Shown here piece after piece: positions 52,111-60,358 of a DNA stretch of 64,000 nt. Source of the stretch: Treponema_I sp045599005 (GTDB lineage: Bacteria; Spirochaetota; Spirochaetia; Treponematales; Treponemataceae). Numbering within the stretch: position 1 is the first letter of the stretch; each line of letters begins with the position of its first letter. Location of the stretch: assembly GCA_045599005.1 (NCBI GenBank), contig JAZRVF010000015.1:62001-126000 (forward strand), in the 5' to 3' direction. The position numbers were made by a program, and so were the translations under genes. The notes below the pieces were generated by a model. The model searched no databases and was not told the origin of the DNA. It was given only the letters and a program-made list of their open reading frames with translations.

Positions 52111-53181
52111 ATGAAAAGAACTTTGAACAGAAACAGAAAATTTTGGAGCATCACCGTTGACATCGCGGGACTTATTGCAATGATTTTTCTGCTTGCCTCA
52201 TTCACTTCATGCGGAAACATTGCAGACCGGGATAACAGTTGGAAAGAAGGTAACAATCCGGTTTCAGTTGTTTCATGGAATCTGCAGACTTTCTTTGATG
52301 CTGACGAAGCAGGCAATGAATACAGTGAATTCAGGGGCGCTAAAAGTAAATGGAACCGCAGTCTTTACGAGAATCGGCTTGACAGACTTACAGAAGCAAT
52401 GAAACAGATGGACGCAGATGTTTTCTGTTTTATCGAGATTGAAAACACTGCTGTGATGCAGGACATTGCAAACCGTTTTCCTGCCGGATTCAGCGGGAAA
52501 AGCCCATGGCCCTACAGTGCCTTTGCCCGCTGGGAAGGAAGTTCCATAGGAATCGGAATAATGTCAAAAATCCCGATAGATGAACTGAAAGTCCATCAGA
52601 CTGATTTCAGAACAGTCCTTCCTCAGAAGCAGTTTCTTTCCTATACGGCAGGCCAGAGCATTGAGAGCCCTTCACTGCGCCCTACAGTTGAGATAACACT
52701 GCAGAACGGTCTGACATTATTTGCCTGCCATTGGAAAAGCAAATCCGGCGGGCAGGAAAGCAGCGAAATCTGGAGGAACATTCAGGAAATGATTCTGGCA
52801 GATCTTGTTAAAAATGCGGCTTCCCAGGGAAAAGCTGTTCTTGTCTGTGGAGACCTTAATCGTGACATCTCCGAATTCTGCGTTGACAGGGAGACAGGCA
52901 TTGTAAAACTGAGAGGATCCGGTGACACAGCAGAAGTTTTTTCTCCCTGGACATCCAGTCTTTCAGAAGGATCCTACTTCTATCAGGGACAATGGGAATG
53001 CATTGACCATTTTTTCTCCGCCGGAAAAGCGCAGATTGCGGAATTCACCGCGGAAACATCGGGAGATTTTGCTGACAAAGAAGGAAAACCGGTGAAATTC
53101 ACAATCTGGAATGGAAAAGGTTACTCAGATCATTTGCCGATTCGGTGCAAAGTTTTGTATATTGAAGATAACACCAAATAA
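52111..53181 (+). CDS. Endonuclease/exonuclease/phosphatase-family lipoprotein
   Basis: The protein is 356 aa. The ATG at 52111 follows AAGGA. A signal peptide of about 35 residues ends in a plausible lipobox (FTSCGN), so the product is exported. The EEP fold is shown by VSWNLQTFFDAD (Asn/metal region), DVFCFIEIENT (catalytic Glu), FACHWKSKSGG, VCGDLNRDISEF and the C-terminal GYSDHLPIRCKV with the catalytic Asp-His. It resembles secreted DNases and sphingomyelinases; which it is cannot be told. Thioredoxin follows 41 bases later on the same strand. Confidence 0.87.
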   Translation: MKRTLNRNRKFWSITVDIAGLIAMIFLLASFTSCGNIADRDNSWKEGNNPVSVVSWNLQTFFDADEAGNEYSEFRGAKSKWNRSLYENRLDRLTEAMKQMDADVFCFIEIENTAVMQDIANRFPAGFSGKSPWPYSAFARWEGSSIGIGIMSKIPIDELKVHQTDFRTVLPQKQFLSYTAGQSIESPSLRPTVEITLQNGLTLFACHWKSKSGGQESSEIWRNIQEMILADLVKNAASQGKAVLVCGDLNRDISEFCVDRETGIVKLRGSGDTAEVFSPWTSSLSEGSYFYQGQWECIDHFFSAGKAQIAEFTAETSGDFADKEGKPVKFTIWNGKGYSDHLPIRCKVLYIEDNTK

Positions 53182-53222
53182 TCCGCAGACATAAAGGACA
53201 AATGCGGAAAAGAGAGGATCAT

Positions 53223-53531
53223 GTGGCCGAGATTACACTGACAAAGGATACTTTCAAGACAGAAGTATTGGATTACACAGGAACTGTTCTGGTTGATTTT
53301 TGGGCGCCTTGGTGCGGTCCGTGCCGGGCCACTGCTCCATATCTGGCAGAACTTGCAGAAGAACATCCCGAGATCAAAGTGGGAAAAATCAATGTTGATG
53401 AAGAAGAGGAACTTGCCGGAATGTTCAACATAATGAGCATACCTACCCTCATGGTCTTTAAGGATGGAAAATCTGTGAAACGGGAAGCAGGAGGGCGTGA
53501 CAAAGAAGGTCTTCTGGAACTTCTGAACTGA
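53223..53531 (+). CDS. trxA: Thioredoxin
   Basis: The protein is 102 aa from the GTG at 53223, chosen because AGAGGA stands just upstream and VAEITLTKDTFKTEV matches the usual thioredoxin N terminus. The redox site is WAPWCGPC, and the cis-Pro loop is IMSIPTLMVFKDG. A cytoplasmic dithiol reductant for ribonucleotide reductase, peroxiredoxins and others. It follows the EEP lipoprotein gene and ends at a strong two-way terminator. Confidence 0.95.
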   Translation: MAEITLTKDTFKTEVLDYTGTVLVDFWAPWCGPCRATAPYLAELAEEHPEIKVGKINVDEEEELAGMFNIMSIPTLMVFKDGKSVKREAGGRDKEGLLELLN

Positions 53532-53554
53532 TCAGCTTCCTGATGCAAAAACAG

Positions 53555-53622
53555 AAAAGCCGCCTGAAACCTTGACTTAATGAGGAACACGTCCTCAGTC
53601 CGGGACAGAGCGGCTTTTTTTT
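53555..53622. terminator. Branched bidirectional terminator
   Basis: The outer stem AAAAGCCGC / GCGGCTTTT encloses a second hairpin TGAGGA / TCCTCA. It lies between convergent trxA and the SUMF1-like gene and has a T run on the + strand. Confidence 0.75.
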
Positions 53623-53642
53623 AAGCAGAAAAAGTTCTGCGC

Positions 53643-54488
53643 TTATTCACAGGTGCGTGCAAGGCGGACACCCAGAAAGTTGAATCTGTCTCCTGGAGAA
53701 CCTGTGTTGCGGTAGAAAGGTGTACAGTCTGTTATCACAGAGTTCCATCCGCCACCACGGCCGAGACGGTCAGAAGTTCTTGTGTGTTTTTCAGTTCCAT
53801 GGGGATTTTCCACTGTTTCAGAAGGATAGCAGCTGTACCAGTCCCAGCACCACTCCCATACATTTCCGCACATATCATAAAAGCCAAGACTGTTCGGCTT
53901 TTTAAGCCCAACCTGATGAGTTTTTCCGTGGCTGTTGCTGCTTGTCCATGAAGTCTGCTCAATGGTTGCTTCGGAAAAGAAGTGTTTCTCAGAGTCAGTC
54001 TTTGAAGGCTGAGATTCTTTTTCAGCAGATTCCAGGTCTGCAAATTCAGCATCACGTCCGCCACGGGCAGCAAATTCCCATTCAGCCTCAGTTGGCAGTC
54101 TGTATCCGTTGGCAGACCAGTTGCAGAGCACTGTATCCCAAAGAACATTCTGTTCATCCGGAACATCGGGCCACAGAGAAGGATTCGTCTTTCCTGACAG
54201 TGAATAGACAGGTTCAAGACCTTCCTTGATACTGCGGAGGTTGCAGTATTTGAAAACATCATAGACATTGACACTTTCTACAGGACGTCTGTCCTGGTCT
54301 TCTTTCTCGTAAGGATTGGAGGAAAAATAGGAAGGATTGTTTCCCATGATTGCATACCATTCAACCTGTGTAAGTGGATGGCTGTCCAGCATAAAAGAAT
54401 CCACAGAAACGGTGTGCACCGGGCGTTCATCTGCAAAACCGGAATAAGAGCCCATGCGGAATGCACCGCCGTCGACTTTGATCATCAT
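53643..54488 (-). CDS. SUMF1/FGE-family (formylglycine-generating-enzyme-like) protein
   Basis: The protein is 281 aa. The ATG at 54488 follows GAGGTG by 7 bases. The FGE-sulfatase fold is clear: KVDGGAFRMGSYSGFADERP at the start, NGYRLPTEAEWEFAARGG, GFYDMCGNVWEWCWDWYS, and GRGGGWNS followed by RFNFLGVRLAR. The family includes true formylglycine-generating enzymes and many binding or structural versions common in treponemes. There is no signal peptide. It lies 88 bases after the VWA-protein gene on the same strand and may act with it. No sulfatase gene is nearby. Confidence 0.88.
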   Translation of the reverse strand: MMIKVDGGAFRMGSYSGFADERPVHTVSVDSFMLDSHPLTQVEWYAIMGNNPSYFSSNPYEKEDQDRRPVESVNVYDVFKYCNLRSIKEGLEPVYSLSGKTNPSLWPDVPDEQNVLWDTVLCNWSANGYRLPTEAEWEFAARGGRDAEFADLESAEKESQPSKTDSEKHFFSEATIEQTSWTSSNSHGKTHQVGLKKPNSLGFYDMCGNVWEWCWDWYSCYPSETVENPHGTEKHTRTSDRLGRGGGWNSVITDCTPFYRNTGSPGDRFNFLGVRLARTCE

Positions 54489-54576
54489 GAATATCACCTC
54501 ATTTTGAACTGAAATAAAAGCAGAATGTCTGCAAAGTATAGCAGAATTTTCAAATCACTACTACAGAAAAAACAAA

Positions 54577-55791
54577 TTATCCGCGGCGGTCCGTCTTGTT
54601 GTCCGGAGTTATTACAGAAGTAATTCCAATGTCTCTGTCACTTGCCATGGAATCAATCATTTCCTTTGTGCATTTTATGGTTGTTCCCCGGGGACTCGGA
54701 TGGGGTTCAGCATCACCCACAAGAATAATCTGTCTTTTTGCATCATCACGCCAGTCGAAAAATGAGATTGAAGCATAAAGTGCCTCATAGACAGCCTCCG
54801 GAATATCACCACCCTCAGACCCGATGATTCTTACAGCCTTGAGGTTTTTCTTGAATTCCTCAATCTCGCTGGTGAAACCGTAGATCTTTACAGGAAGCCC
54901 ATGATCCCGGAAAGTGTCTGTATAATCCCGGTAAAAAAGCAGACCGATACGGTAATCATTGCAGGCTGCAAGGGATTCTGCCATGCGTGGAACAAATCTG
55001 TTGCGGATATATTCAATGTCATCTTTCATGCTTCCCGTCGCATCAATTGCAAACACAAGATCAAGTTTGTCCTGTGCCCCCAGGTCTTCAATGGCGTCCA
55101 CAAGATCCTGATCAATGGAATCTGGTCCCTGTGAATAGATTATCCTGCCGCTGTGAGCCGTTGCCAGCTGGGAAAAAGCATTTGCCGCAAGAGGATTGTA
55201 TGCATCTGTAAGCACAATCTCCGGTTCGGGAATTTCCTCAGGCTGTACGGTAACTTCCGGTTCGGTCACTTTTTTTGCCATGTTGAACATAAAGGGATTG
55301 TCGAGAAATTCCCCGGAATAATCAGCATAAGGTTTCTCAAAAGCACGGATGTTGATGAAAGTTCCTGAAGAAATCTCAACAATTCCGTTTCTTGTCCAGG
55401 GATATCCGTAAACCAGTGTCTGTGGAATGTAAATATGGAAAGCCACTCCGAACTGTTTATCACGCTGGATGGTAGAATCCACAAGGCTGTACTGACCTTC
55501 TGTCTCTTCAAGGAATTCGCCGTCAAGAATGCGTAATTCATCACCGTTTATACTGTTGTACTCTGCGGCACGGTAAGCATAATTATCCATTTTTAAGGTC
55601 GGATCTTTTGTTGTTTCAGTAAGCAGCACTGAATTTATACCGGACTTCTTGCGGATGAAAAGATGATAGCCACCTTCCGCAGCATCAGGTTCAAGACGGA
55701 TGTCAGTAACATCAATCACAAGATCCAGATCTGCAGCAAAAACAAGTGCAGTAACAATACAAAAGATAAAAACAGCAAGAGATTTCTTCAT
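54577..55791 (-). CDS. Secreted VWA-domain protein
   Basis: The protein is 404 aa. The signal peptide MKKSLAVFIFCIVTALVFA predicts export to the periplasm. Residues 20-220 are a beta-rich, unclassified region. A von Willebrand A domain occupies about residues 240-400: LVFAIDATGSMKDDIEYI supplies the MIDAS DxTxS-type metal site, and QIILVGDAEPHPSPRGTTIK its later part. VWA domains bind proteins or ligands through Mg. It ends at DNKTDRRG. The SUMF1-like gene follows. Function unknown. Confidence 0.85.
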   Translation of the reverse strand: MKKSLAVFIFCIVTALVFAADLDLVIDVTDIRLEPDAAEGGYHLFIRKKSGINSVLLTETTKDPTLKMDNYAYRAAEYNSINGDELRILDGEFLEETEGQYSLVDSTIQRDKQFGVAFHIYIPQTLVYGYPWTRNGIVEISSGTFINIRAFEKPYADYSGEFLDNPFMFNMAKKVTEPEVTVQPEEIPEPEIVLTDAYNPLAANAFSQLATAHSGRIIYSQGPDSIDQDLVDAIEDLGAQDKLDLVFAIDATGSMKDDIEYIRNRFVPRMAESLAACNDYRIGLLFYRDYTDTFRDHGLPVKIYGFTSEIEEFKKNLKAVRIIGSEGGDIPEAVYEALYASISFFDWRDDAKRQIILVGDAEPHPSPRGTTIKCTKEMIDSMASDRDIGITSVITPDNKTDRRG

Positions 55792-55891
55792 AGTCAGTTT
55801 ATCGGCCGGAATTCCCTATATCTTCAACGGGATTTGAACCAGTTAAACAACTTTAAAAATACTTAAGTCTGTTTTTATTTTTTTAAAAGTA

Positions 55892-55920
55892 TGATATAAT
55901 CCGTGTTAACGTTAACGCGG
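55892..55920 (+). promoter_or_regulatory. Extended -10 promoter and palindromic operator of the XRE-cupin locus
   Basis: TGATATAAT (55892-55900) is an extended -10. It abuts CCGTGTTAACGTTAACGCGG (55901-55920), a 20-bp palindrome with one mismatched pair and the perfect core GTTAACGTTAAC. It covers the predicted start site, a typical repressor position. The XRE regulator two genes down is the best candidate binder. A second TATAAT-like box lies at 55936. Confidence 0.6.
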
Positions 55921-55962
55921 AAATGCGAGAACGCCTATAATATAAAAAAAGGGGGTTCTGTT

Positions 55963-57075
55963 ATGAATGACCCGAACAATTCATTCAATCTGTCGAATTT
56001 TACGCCTGTAGAAATCGATGAATTCTATGATGCTGATGAACTGAAAAAACAGGAGCAGTTTTCCACCGACCTTGTTGTCCTTACGGAAAAAGAACGCATC
56101 CTGGTAAATATTCTCATTGACAAGCTCAAAGCCGTTTCCCCGGAGACGCTGGAAGTTATTTCCGACCGTCTTGCCGACCTGGAACGCCTTACGCGAAATA
56201 TCGCACACTTCCCATCTCTTCTGGAACGGCACACTCAGGCAGAGGATGAGCACGGACCAAGCACGCTGATTGATTCACTTCTTAAGGTGCGCGCATCAAG
56301 CGGAAGCGACAAATCACTTTATCTGCCTTCAAAAGCGATTCTGGGAAAGGGATTTCTGTACGCAAAATTCCATGTCTTCATGTCCATGACAAAAATCGCC
56401 AATGAATGCGGTTTTTCTACACGTGAGATAAATGAATACCGGAAGGCAACACTTAACCTCATGTTTACAATCATGGCGGAGGATGTTTACCTGAGTCTTC
56501 TTGACAATCAGGCAATTCCTCTGGATCTGCGCCAGCAGACTGCTTTTTCGCTGATCATTCTTTGGGAGCACCGGAGTGACCAGAACGTTGCTGACATGGC
56601 ACCGGTTCTTGAGACTGTATGGTCAGCCCGCCGCAAACTGGCTCCTGTATTCGGCACTATGATGGGAACCAGCGAACTGGTACTCCTTTCTTTTGACATG
56701 GATGATGCCTGGCGCCGGTTCATCACAAGCAAACTGGGGAATCCCGAAGTTGCACTTGCAATGGAAGAATTCCTTTTCGGGCTTTCTTACGAAGAGATCC
56801 AGCAGGTTAAGGCGACACTGCGGGAGCGCGGAATGAACGCAATGGGCCGCGATGAGGTTGCCGCATTCCTGGACAAAGAGGACGAAATGGCCGATTCTCA
56901 GAACGAAGATGATCCAAGACACTTCTTCCTGAATTATTCTGTCCGGCGCGACAATGCAAAAGCCCGGCTCAGAATGAATCTGCCCGGTCCCCATCATACT
57001 CTTGAAGACCATTACATGCGCTTCATTCTGGAAGAGAACAAGGAGAAACAATACAACGATGTCTTTGCAAACTAA
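55963..57075 (+). CDS. Conserved-looking hypothetical protein, 370 aa, in an XRE-cupin operon
   Basis: The ATG at 55963 follows AGGGGG by 7 bases; an in-frame upstream extension crosses the promoter and is not used. The product is acidic and mostly helical, with no signal peptide or transmembrane segment. Notable stretches are TEKERILVNILIDKLKAV, FSTREINEYRKATLNLMF and GLSYEEIQQVKATLRERG. I do not recognise a family. Its stop overlaps the regulator gene by 17 bases, so the two are translated together and probably work together. The GTTAAC palindrome sits at its promoter. Confidence 0.8.
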   Translation: MNDPNNSFNLSNFTPVEIDEFYDADELKKQEQFSTDLVVLTEKERILVNILIDKLKAVSPETLEVISDRLADLERLTRNIAHFPSLLERHTQAEDEHGPSTLIDSLLKVRASSGSDKSLYLPSKAILGKGFLYAKFHVFMSMTKIANECGFSTREINEYRKATLNLMFTIMAEDVYLSLLDNQAIPLDLRQQTAFSLIILWEHRSDQNVADMAPVLETVWSARRKLAPVFGTMMGTSELVLLSFDMDDAWRRFITSKLGNPEVALAMEEFLFGLSYEEIQQVKATLRERGMNAMGRDEVAAFLDKEDEMADSQNEDDPRHFFLNYSVRRDNAKARLRMNLPGPHHTLEDHYMRFILEENKEKQYNDVFAN

Positions 57076-57643
57076 ACCTGTCCCCTACCACTTTGGAGAA
57101 AAACTGCGCACTGTCCGTGAACGGAAAGGATACACACTTAAAGTTGTGGCGGAACAGGCCGGCGTAAGTGAAAGCCTGGTGTCCCAGATTGAACGGAACC
57201 GGGTTTCTCCTGCAATTGATACGCTTCTGGCTCTGGCTGAAGTGCTGGACATCAATCTGGAATTCCTCTTTGAGGAATACCGCCGCGACAGGCCGGTAAA
57301 AGTCATACGCAGCGGAGAACGCCGCAAAACGGAAGAGAAACTTGTTTCCTATGAGGAACTTGCAAAGCCCTCTGAATCTGACGGTGAACACGCAATGGAA
57401 TCTTACATCATCACGATTCCTGTAGGGGAACACACTCACCGCGGTTCCTACGGACACCTGGGCCGGGAATTCGGCTATATTATAGAAGGAAAAGCCACAC
57501 TCCAGTACGAGACCACACGTTACGATCTGGATTCCGGTGACAGCATTTCTTTCTCCGCCTCATCACCTCATGTGCTTTATAACAGCGGAGATATCCCTCT
57601 GAAAGCTCTCTGGGTTGTGTCACCGCCCCAGCGTTTCTCCTGA
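57059..57643 (+). CDS. XRE-family HTH plus cupin transcriptional regulator
   Basis: The protein is 194 aa. Start at 57059 (MSLQTKPVPYHFGEKLRTVR) overlaps the preceding gene. The N-terminal HTH (residues 13-70) contains VAEQAGVSESLVSQIERNRV, and the C-terminal cupin (about 110-190) contains PVGEHTHRGSYGHLGREFGY and DLDSGDSISFSASSPH. HTH-cupin regulators sense small ligands, often amines, sugars or polyols. Autoregulation through the 55901-55920 palindrome is a reasonable inference. The AGGAG upstream is 13 bases from the ATG, so coupling with the preceding gene probably helps initiation. Confidence 0.92.
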   Translation: MSLQTKPVPYHFGEKLRTVRERKGYTLKVVAEQAGVSESLVSQIERNRVSPAIDTLLALAEVLDINLEFLFEEYRRDRPVKVIRSGERRKTEEKLVSYEELAKPSESDGEHAMESYIITIPVGEHTHRGSYGHLGREFGYIIEGKATLQYETTRYDLDSGDSISFSASSPHVLYNSGDIPLKALWVVSPPQRFS

Positions 57644-57702
57644 TTCTGCGGGAGAGGATTGCTGACAGTTCTGAAGAGCAAAGGAAATTACAGGATTTTT
57701 TT

Positions 57703-58206
57703 ATGGCTGATGACAGGATTGAAACGGGAAAAGCGGAACCGGTACTCAACGCACCGAAAAAGGATTACTGCGCTCCGATGCACACTGCGGAACATGTGCT
57801 GAACCGCACTATGGACAACGCTTTTGGCTGCGGAAGATCTTACAGTGCCCACATAGAAGCGAAAAAATCAAAATGCGACTATCATTTTTCTGCGGATTCG
57901 GTTCCCACAGCAGAACAGCTGGCGGCCGTTGCAGAAAAAGTGAACCAGGTTCTGGCACAGAATCTGCCTGTTACCGCAGAAATCGTGACCAGGGAAGCAG
58001 CCGCAGAAGAATGCGATCTGTCAAAGCTGCCCGCAGATGCAAGCGAAATGCTGCGTCTTGTGCGGGTGGGAGACTATGACGTGTGTCCCTGCATCGGAAA
58101 ACATGTGGAGAACACAAAGGAATGCGGCACTTTTGCACTGCTGAGCCATGAGTACAAAGAGGGCACGCTCCGTCTGCGCTGGAAAGTTTCCTGCCCCGCA
58201 GACTGA
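57703..58206 (+). CDS. AlaX-like tRNA-editing (second additional domain) protein
   Basis: The protein is 167 aa. It has the zinc-dependent editing-domain motifs HTAEH (His27, His31) and CPCIGKH (Cys and His), as in free-standing AlaX and the editing domains of AlaRS and ThrRS. These hydrolyse misacylated Ser-tRNA or similar. It has no N-terminal catalytic extension. It starts 59 bases after the XRE-cupin gene on the same strand, so it may be regulated with it. Other members act on different substrates, so specificity is uncertain. Confidence 0.82.
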   Translation: MADDRIETGKAEPVLNAPKKDYCAPMHTAEHVLNRTMDNAFGCGRSYSAHIEAKKSKCDYHFSADSVPTAEQLAAVAEKVNQVLAQNLPVTAEIVTREAAAEECDLSKLPADASEMLRLVRVGDYDVCPCIGKHVENTKECGTFALLSHEYKEGTLRLRWKVSCPAD

Positions 58207-58237
58207 ACAGGAGTACTTTCCCCACTCCCTCTGTCAA

Positions 58238-58921
58238 TCATCTTTTGAGCCCTTTAAGATACTCCTTCTGCTCATCTGTGATCCTGAAGCTTTCACGGGC
58301 CTTCTGTATTGTCTTGTTATGAGTCCAGCTGTCCATCCGGTCTTCCTGCAGAAAAATGACTACTGAATCCCACTGTTTTACAAGTGCGTCAGCAAAAAGC
58401 CACGCTGTCATCATATTCACATAGTATTCATCGCTTCGGATTGCTGCCGGCTCTTCTAAAAGTTCCGGATTGAAATCCTCATCCAGAAAATATTTTTTCA
58501 GAAACAGCATCCCAACTCTTTTTGTGTAAGGCTTTTCATCTTTAATCCATTTTTCCACATAAGGCAGCAGTTTTCCGTGATTTTTCTCAAAGGCTTTTCC
58601 GCCAAGTCCGTCACTTATTGCCCAGTTGTCTATGTAAGGCAGAAAAGTTTCAACCATTGAGACACACTTCTCAAAATCCTTTTCCCGGTTTATAAGTGCC
58701 ACATGAAGTGCATTTTCTTCCTGAAAAGCATGGGGAAGTTCATCAAGAAAAGCGGATACAGTTTCCTCAGGAAGCTGCTGCAGTTCCTTGATTATTTTTT
58801 TATATTCAGGAGATCTTATTCCGATGAATTTTTCTCTGGGTAGATTTGGAACAAGTTTTGCAAGAAAATCCCCGTATTTTTCATCCTGATGCGAATACAG
58901 AATATCCAAAATTTCTTTCAT
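58238..58921 (-). CDS. DNA alkylation repair protein (AlkD-like HEAT repeats)
   Basis: The protein is 227 aa. ATG 58921 overlaps the stop of the APH gene (ATGA). The family signature is PREKFIGIRSPEYKKIIKEL at residues 29-48, with later WAISDGLGGKAFEK and TKRVGMLFLKKYF from the HEAT-like repeats. AlkD enzymes remove bulky or cationic alkyl bases such as 3-methyladenine without flipping them out. It is translationally coupled to the kinase-like gene. Catalytic Asp and Trp positions were not mapped one by one. Confidence 0.88.
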   Translation of the reverse strand: MKEILDILYSHQDEKYGDFLAKLVPNLPREKFIGIRSPEYKKIIKELQQLPEETVSAFLDELPHAFQEENALHVALINREKDFEKCVSMVETFLPYIDNWAISDGLGGKAFEKNHGKLLPYVEKWIKDEKPYTKRVGMLFLKKYFLDEDFNPELLEEPAAIRSDEYYVNMMTAWLFADALVKQWDSVVIFLQEDRMDSWTHNKTIQKARESFRITDEQKEYLKGLKR

Positions 58922-59628
58922 AGCATTTCCCTGCTGCGACAATGTTCAACTGCCGGAATGAACTTTTCTATGTCTTTCAAAGTGCAGCCCATTTTTTCAA
59001 GATAAAGCTGCCCTGCCGCAAATTTTGCCTTAAGAAGAAGTTTCCGTATTTCAGAATCCATTCCCGTACCAAGACTGTCTTCCGTAAGCAGCACATAAGC
59101 TCTTGCAATGTCATATTCTTTTGGGCCGTGACACAGATTCATAAAATCAATCACAAAGATTTTTTCATCATCTTCTGAAGAGCGGAGTAAGTTGCCGAAA
59201 TGAAAATCTCCATGACACAAAAAATCCCCGTCAGGCAGATCATTTACATCCGGGCAGCCGAAGTAATCAAGATAATCCTTGTAGGAAATGCAGTCACCCG
59301 AAGTGCGGCTAAGAAAATCCCGATGAACCGCTGCAAGAATTCCAATCTGTTTTTCAACATATTCATTGTTCTGAATGTTTGACATTACTTCCTGAAGCAA
59401 ATCCTTGCCGGATATTTTTTCATAAACTATGCCGGTGCGTCCGTATTCTGCTTCAAAAATGATTTCATAAACTTTTGGCGAAGGAATACCGGATTTGTTC
59501 ACCAGTGACGAATTGCTGAATTCACGCCGGATGTTCTCCACCGGATAACCGGCCTTAAACAGCTTGAGAATTTTGTCTTCTCCGTAATCAAAAACTTCCG
59601 CAGTATTTCCGGTTGCAATCTGTTTCAT
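58918..59628 (-). CDS. Aminoglycoside-phosphotransferase-like (APH) kinase
   Basis: The protein is 236 aa. The kinase-like fold is recognised by CHGDFHFGNLL (catalytic Asp and Asn) and IFVIDFMNLCHGPKEYDIAR (metal-binding Asp). The N-terminal lobe begins MKQIATGNTAEVFDYGEDKI. The family phosphorylates antibiotics, choline, fructosamines or homoserine; no resistance role should be assumed from sequence alone. It begins 4 bases after a GNAT relic and overlaps the AlkD-like gene. Confidence 0.86.
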   Translation of the reverse strand: MKQIATGNTAEVFDYGEDKILKLFKAGYPVENIRREFSNSSLVNKSGIPSPKVYEIIFEAEYGRTGIVYEKISGKDLLQEVMSNIQNNEYVEKQIGILAAVHRDFLSRTSGDCISYKDYLDYFGCPDVNDLPDGDFLCHGDFHFGNLLRSSEDDEKIFVIDFMNLCHGPKEYDIARAYVLLTEDSLGTGMDSEIRKLLLKAKFAAGQLYLEKMGCTLKDIEKFIPAVEHCRSREML

Positions 59629-59631
59629 CGC

Positions 59632-59846
59632 TTATTCCCAGGGATTCACTATTCCGTAAATTGCAACGTCTTCAAAGCGGTCAATCTTCCCGACGTTGGA
59701 TGATGCAGAGCAAGTGTTCCTTTCCAGACTTCTTCCGTATTGCAGATAGCGGCTACTTTTTCCGCATCGTCCATCACAAAGCGTCTGAGCACAAGACGTT
59801 CTGTTTCAATCACATTTTTTTCTTCATCGTAAATAAACATGTTCAC
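59632..59846 (-). pseudogene. Internally deleted GNAT N-acetyltransferase relic
   Basis: The first 50 or so codons from 59846 read as a RimJ/RimL-type GNAT start (VIETERLVLRRFVMDDAEKV), then run into an unrelated tail. In another frame the DNA continues NVGKIDRFEDVAIYGIVNPWE with a stop at 59634-59632, which looks like a GNAT C terminus. The middle (perhaps 100 residues) is missing and the ends are out of frame. The gene is therefore an internal-deletion remnant, lying just upstream of the APH gene in the same operon direction. Confidence 0.7.
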
Positions 59847-59932
59847 ATTATTTACTAAAATCAGGATTTATTCCATCAGGTTCAATACTGAGTTTTTGCC
59901 ATATGGAGCGGAATGAACAGCGGTGTCGATGG

Positions 59933-59963
59933 TTGACAGAAAGATTGTACAATTGTACAATCT
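59933..59963 (+). promoter_or_regulatory. Toxin-antitoxin promoter with 22-bp palindromic operator
   Basis: Consensus TTGACA (59933-59938), 17 bases, TACAAT (59956-59961). The palindrome GATTGTACAATTGTACAATC, extended to 22 bp (59942-59963), covers the spacer and -10. This suits autorepression by an antitoxin complex. The toxin ATG at 59969 is 7 bases past the -10. Confidence 0.8.
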
Positions 59964-59968
59964 CAAAT

Positions 59969-60358
59969 ATGAGCGATATAGTAATTGACGCATCTTGTGT
60001 CCTGTCTTATTTGTTGAACCAAGAAGGAAGTGAAATCGTTGTAAAGAAAGTTGGCAACAATCAGCTGATTGCCCCAACTTGTCTTCCGTTTGAAATTGGA
60101 AATGCTGTAAGCAAATTAATAAAACGAAAATTTATTTCCATTTTTGAAGGAGTGGCTGTTTATCATCAATTTGTAAAGATTCCTATCAGACTTGTTGATC
60201 CAGATATTCCGAATTCTATTGTAATTGCCGGTGAAACCGATTCTTACGCTTATGATTCTTATTACTTGAATGTTGCATCTCAAATGGCTTTGCCGTTATT
60301 TTCTTTCGATGAAAAGATGAATGATACTGCCAAAAACAGAGGGATAAAATGCTTGTAG
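59969..60358 (+). CDS. VapC-like PIN-domain toxin
   Basis: The protein is 129 aa. PIN-domain acidic residues are visible: IVIDASCVLSYLL (first Asp), LPFEIGNAVSKL (Glu), SYAYDSYYLNVA (Asp) and SFDEKMNDTA (last Asp). VapC toxins are RNases that cut tRNA or rRNA. The mRNA is predicted to be leaderless. The antitoxin gene overlaps its 3' end by 10 bases. Here the toxin comes first, the reverse of the usual vapBC order. The nearby DNA is richer in A+T than the flanks, which suggests acquisition (inference). Confidence 0.85.
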   Translation: MSDIVIDASCVLSYLLNQEGSEIVVKKVGNNQLIAPTCLPFEIGNAVSKLIKRKFISIFEGVAVYHQFVKIPIRLVDPDIPNSIVIAGETDSYAYDSYYLNVASQMALPLFSFDEKMNDTAKNRGIKCL

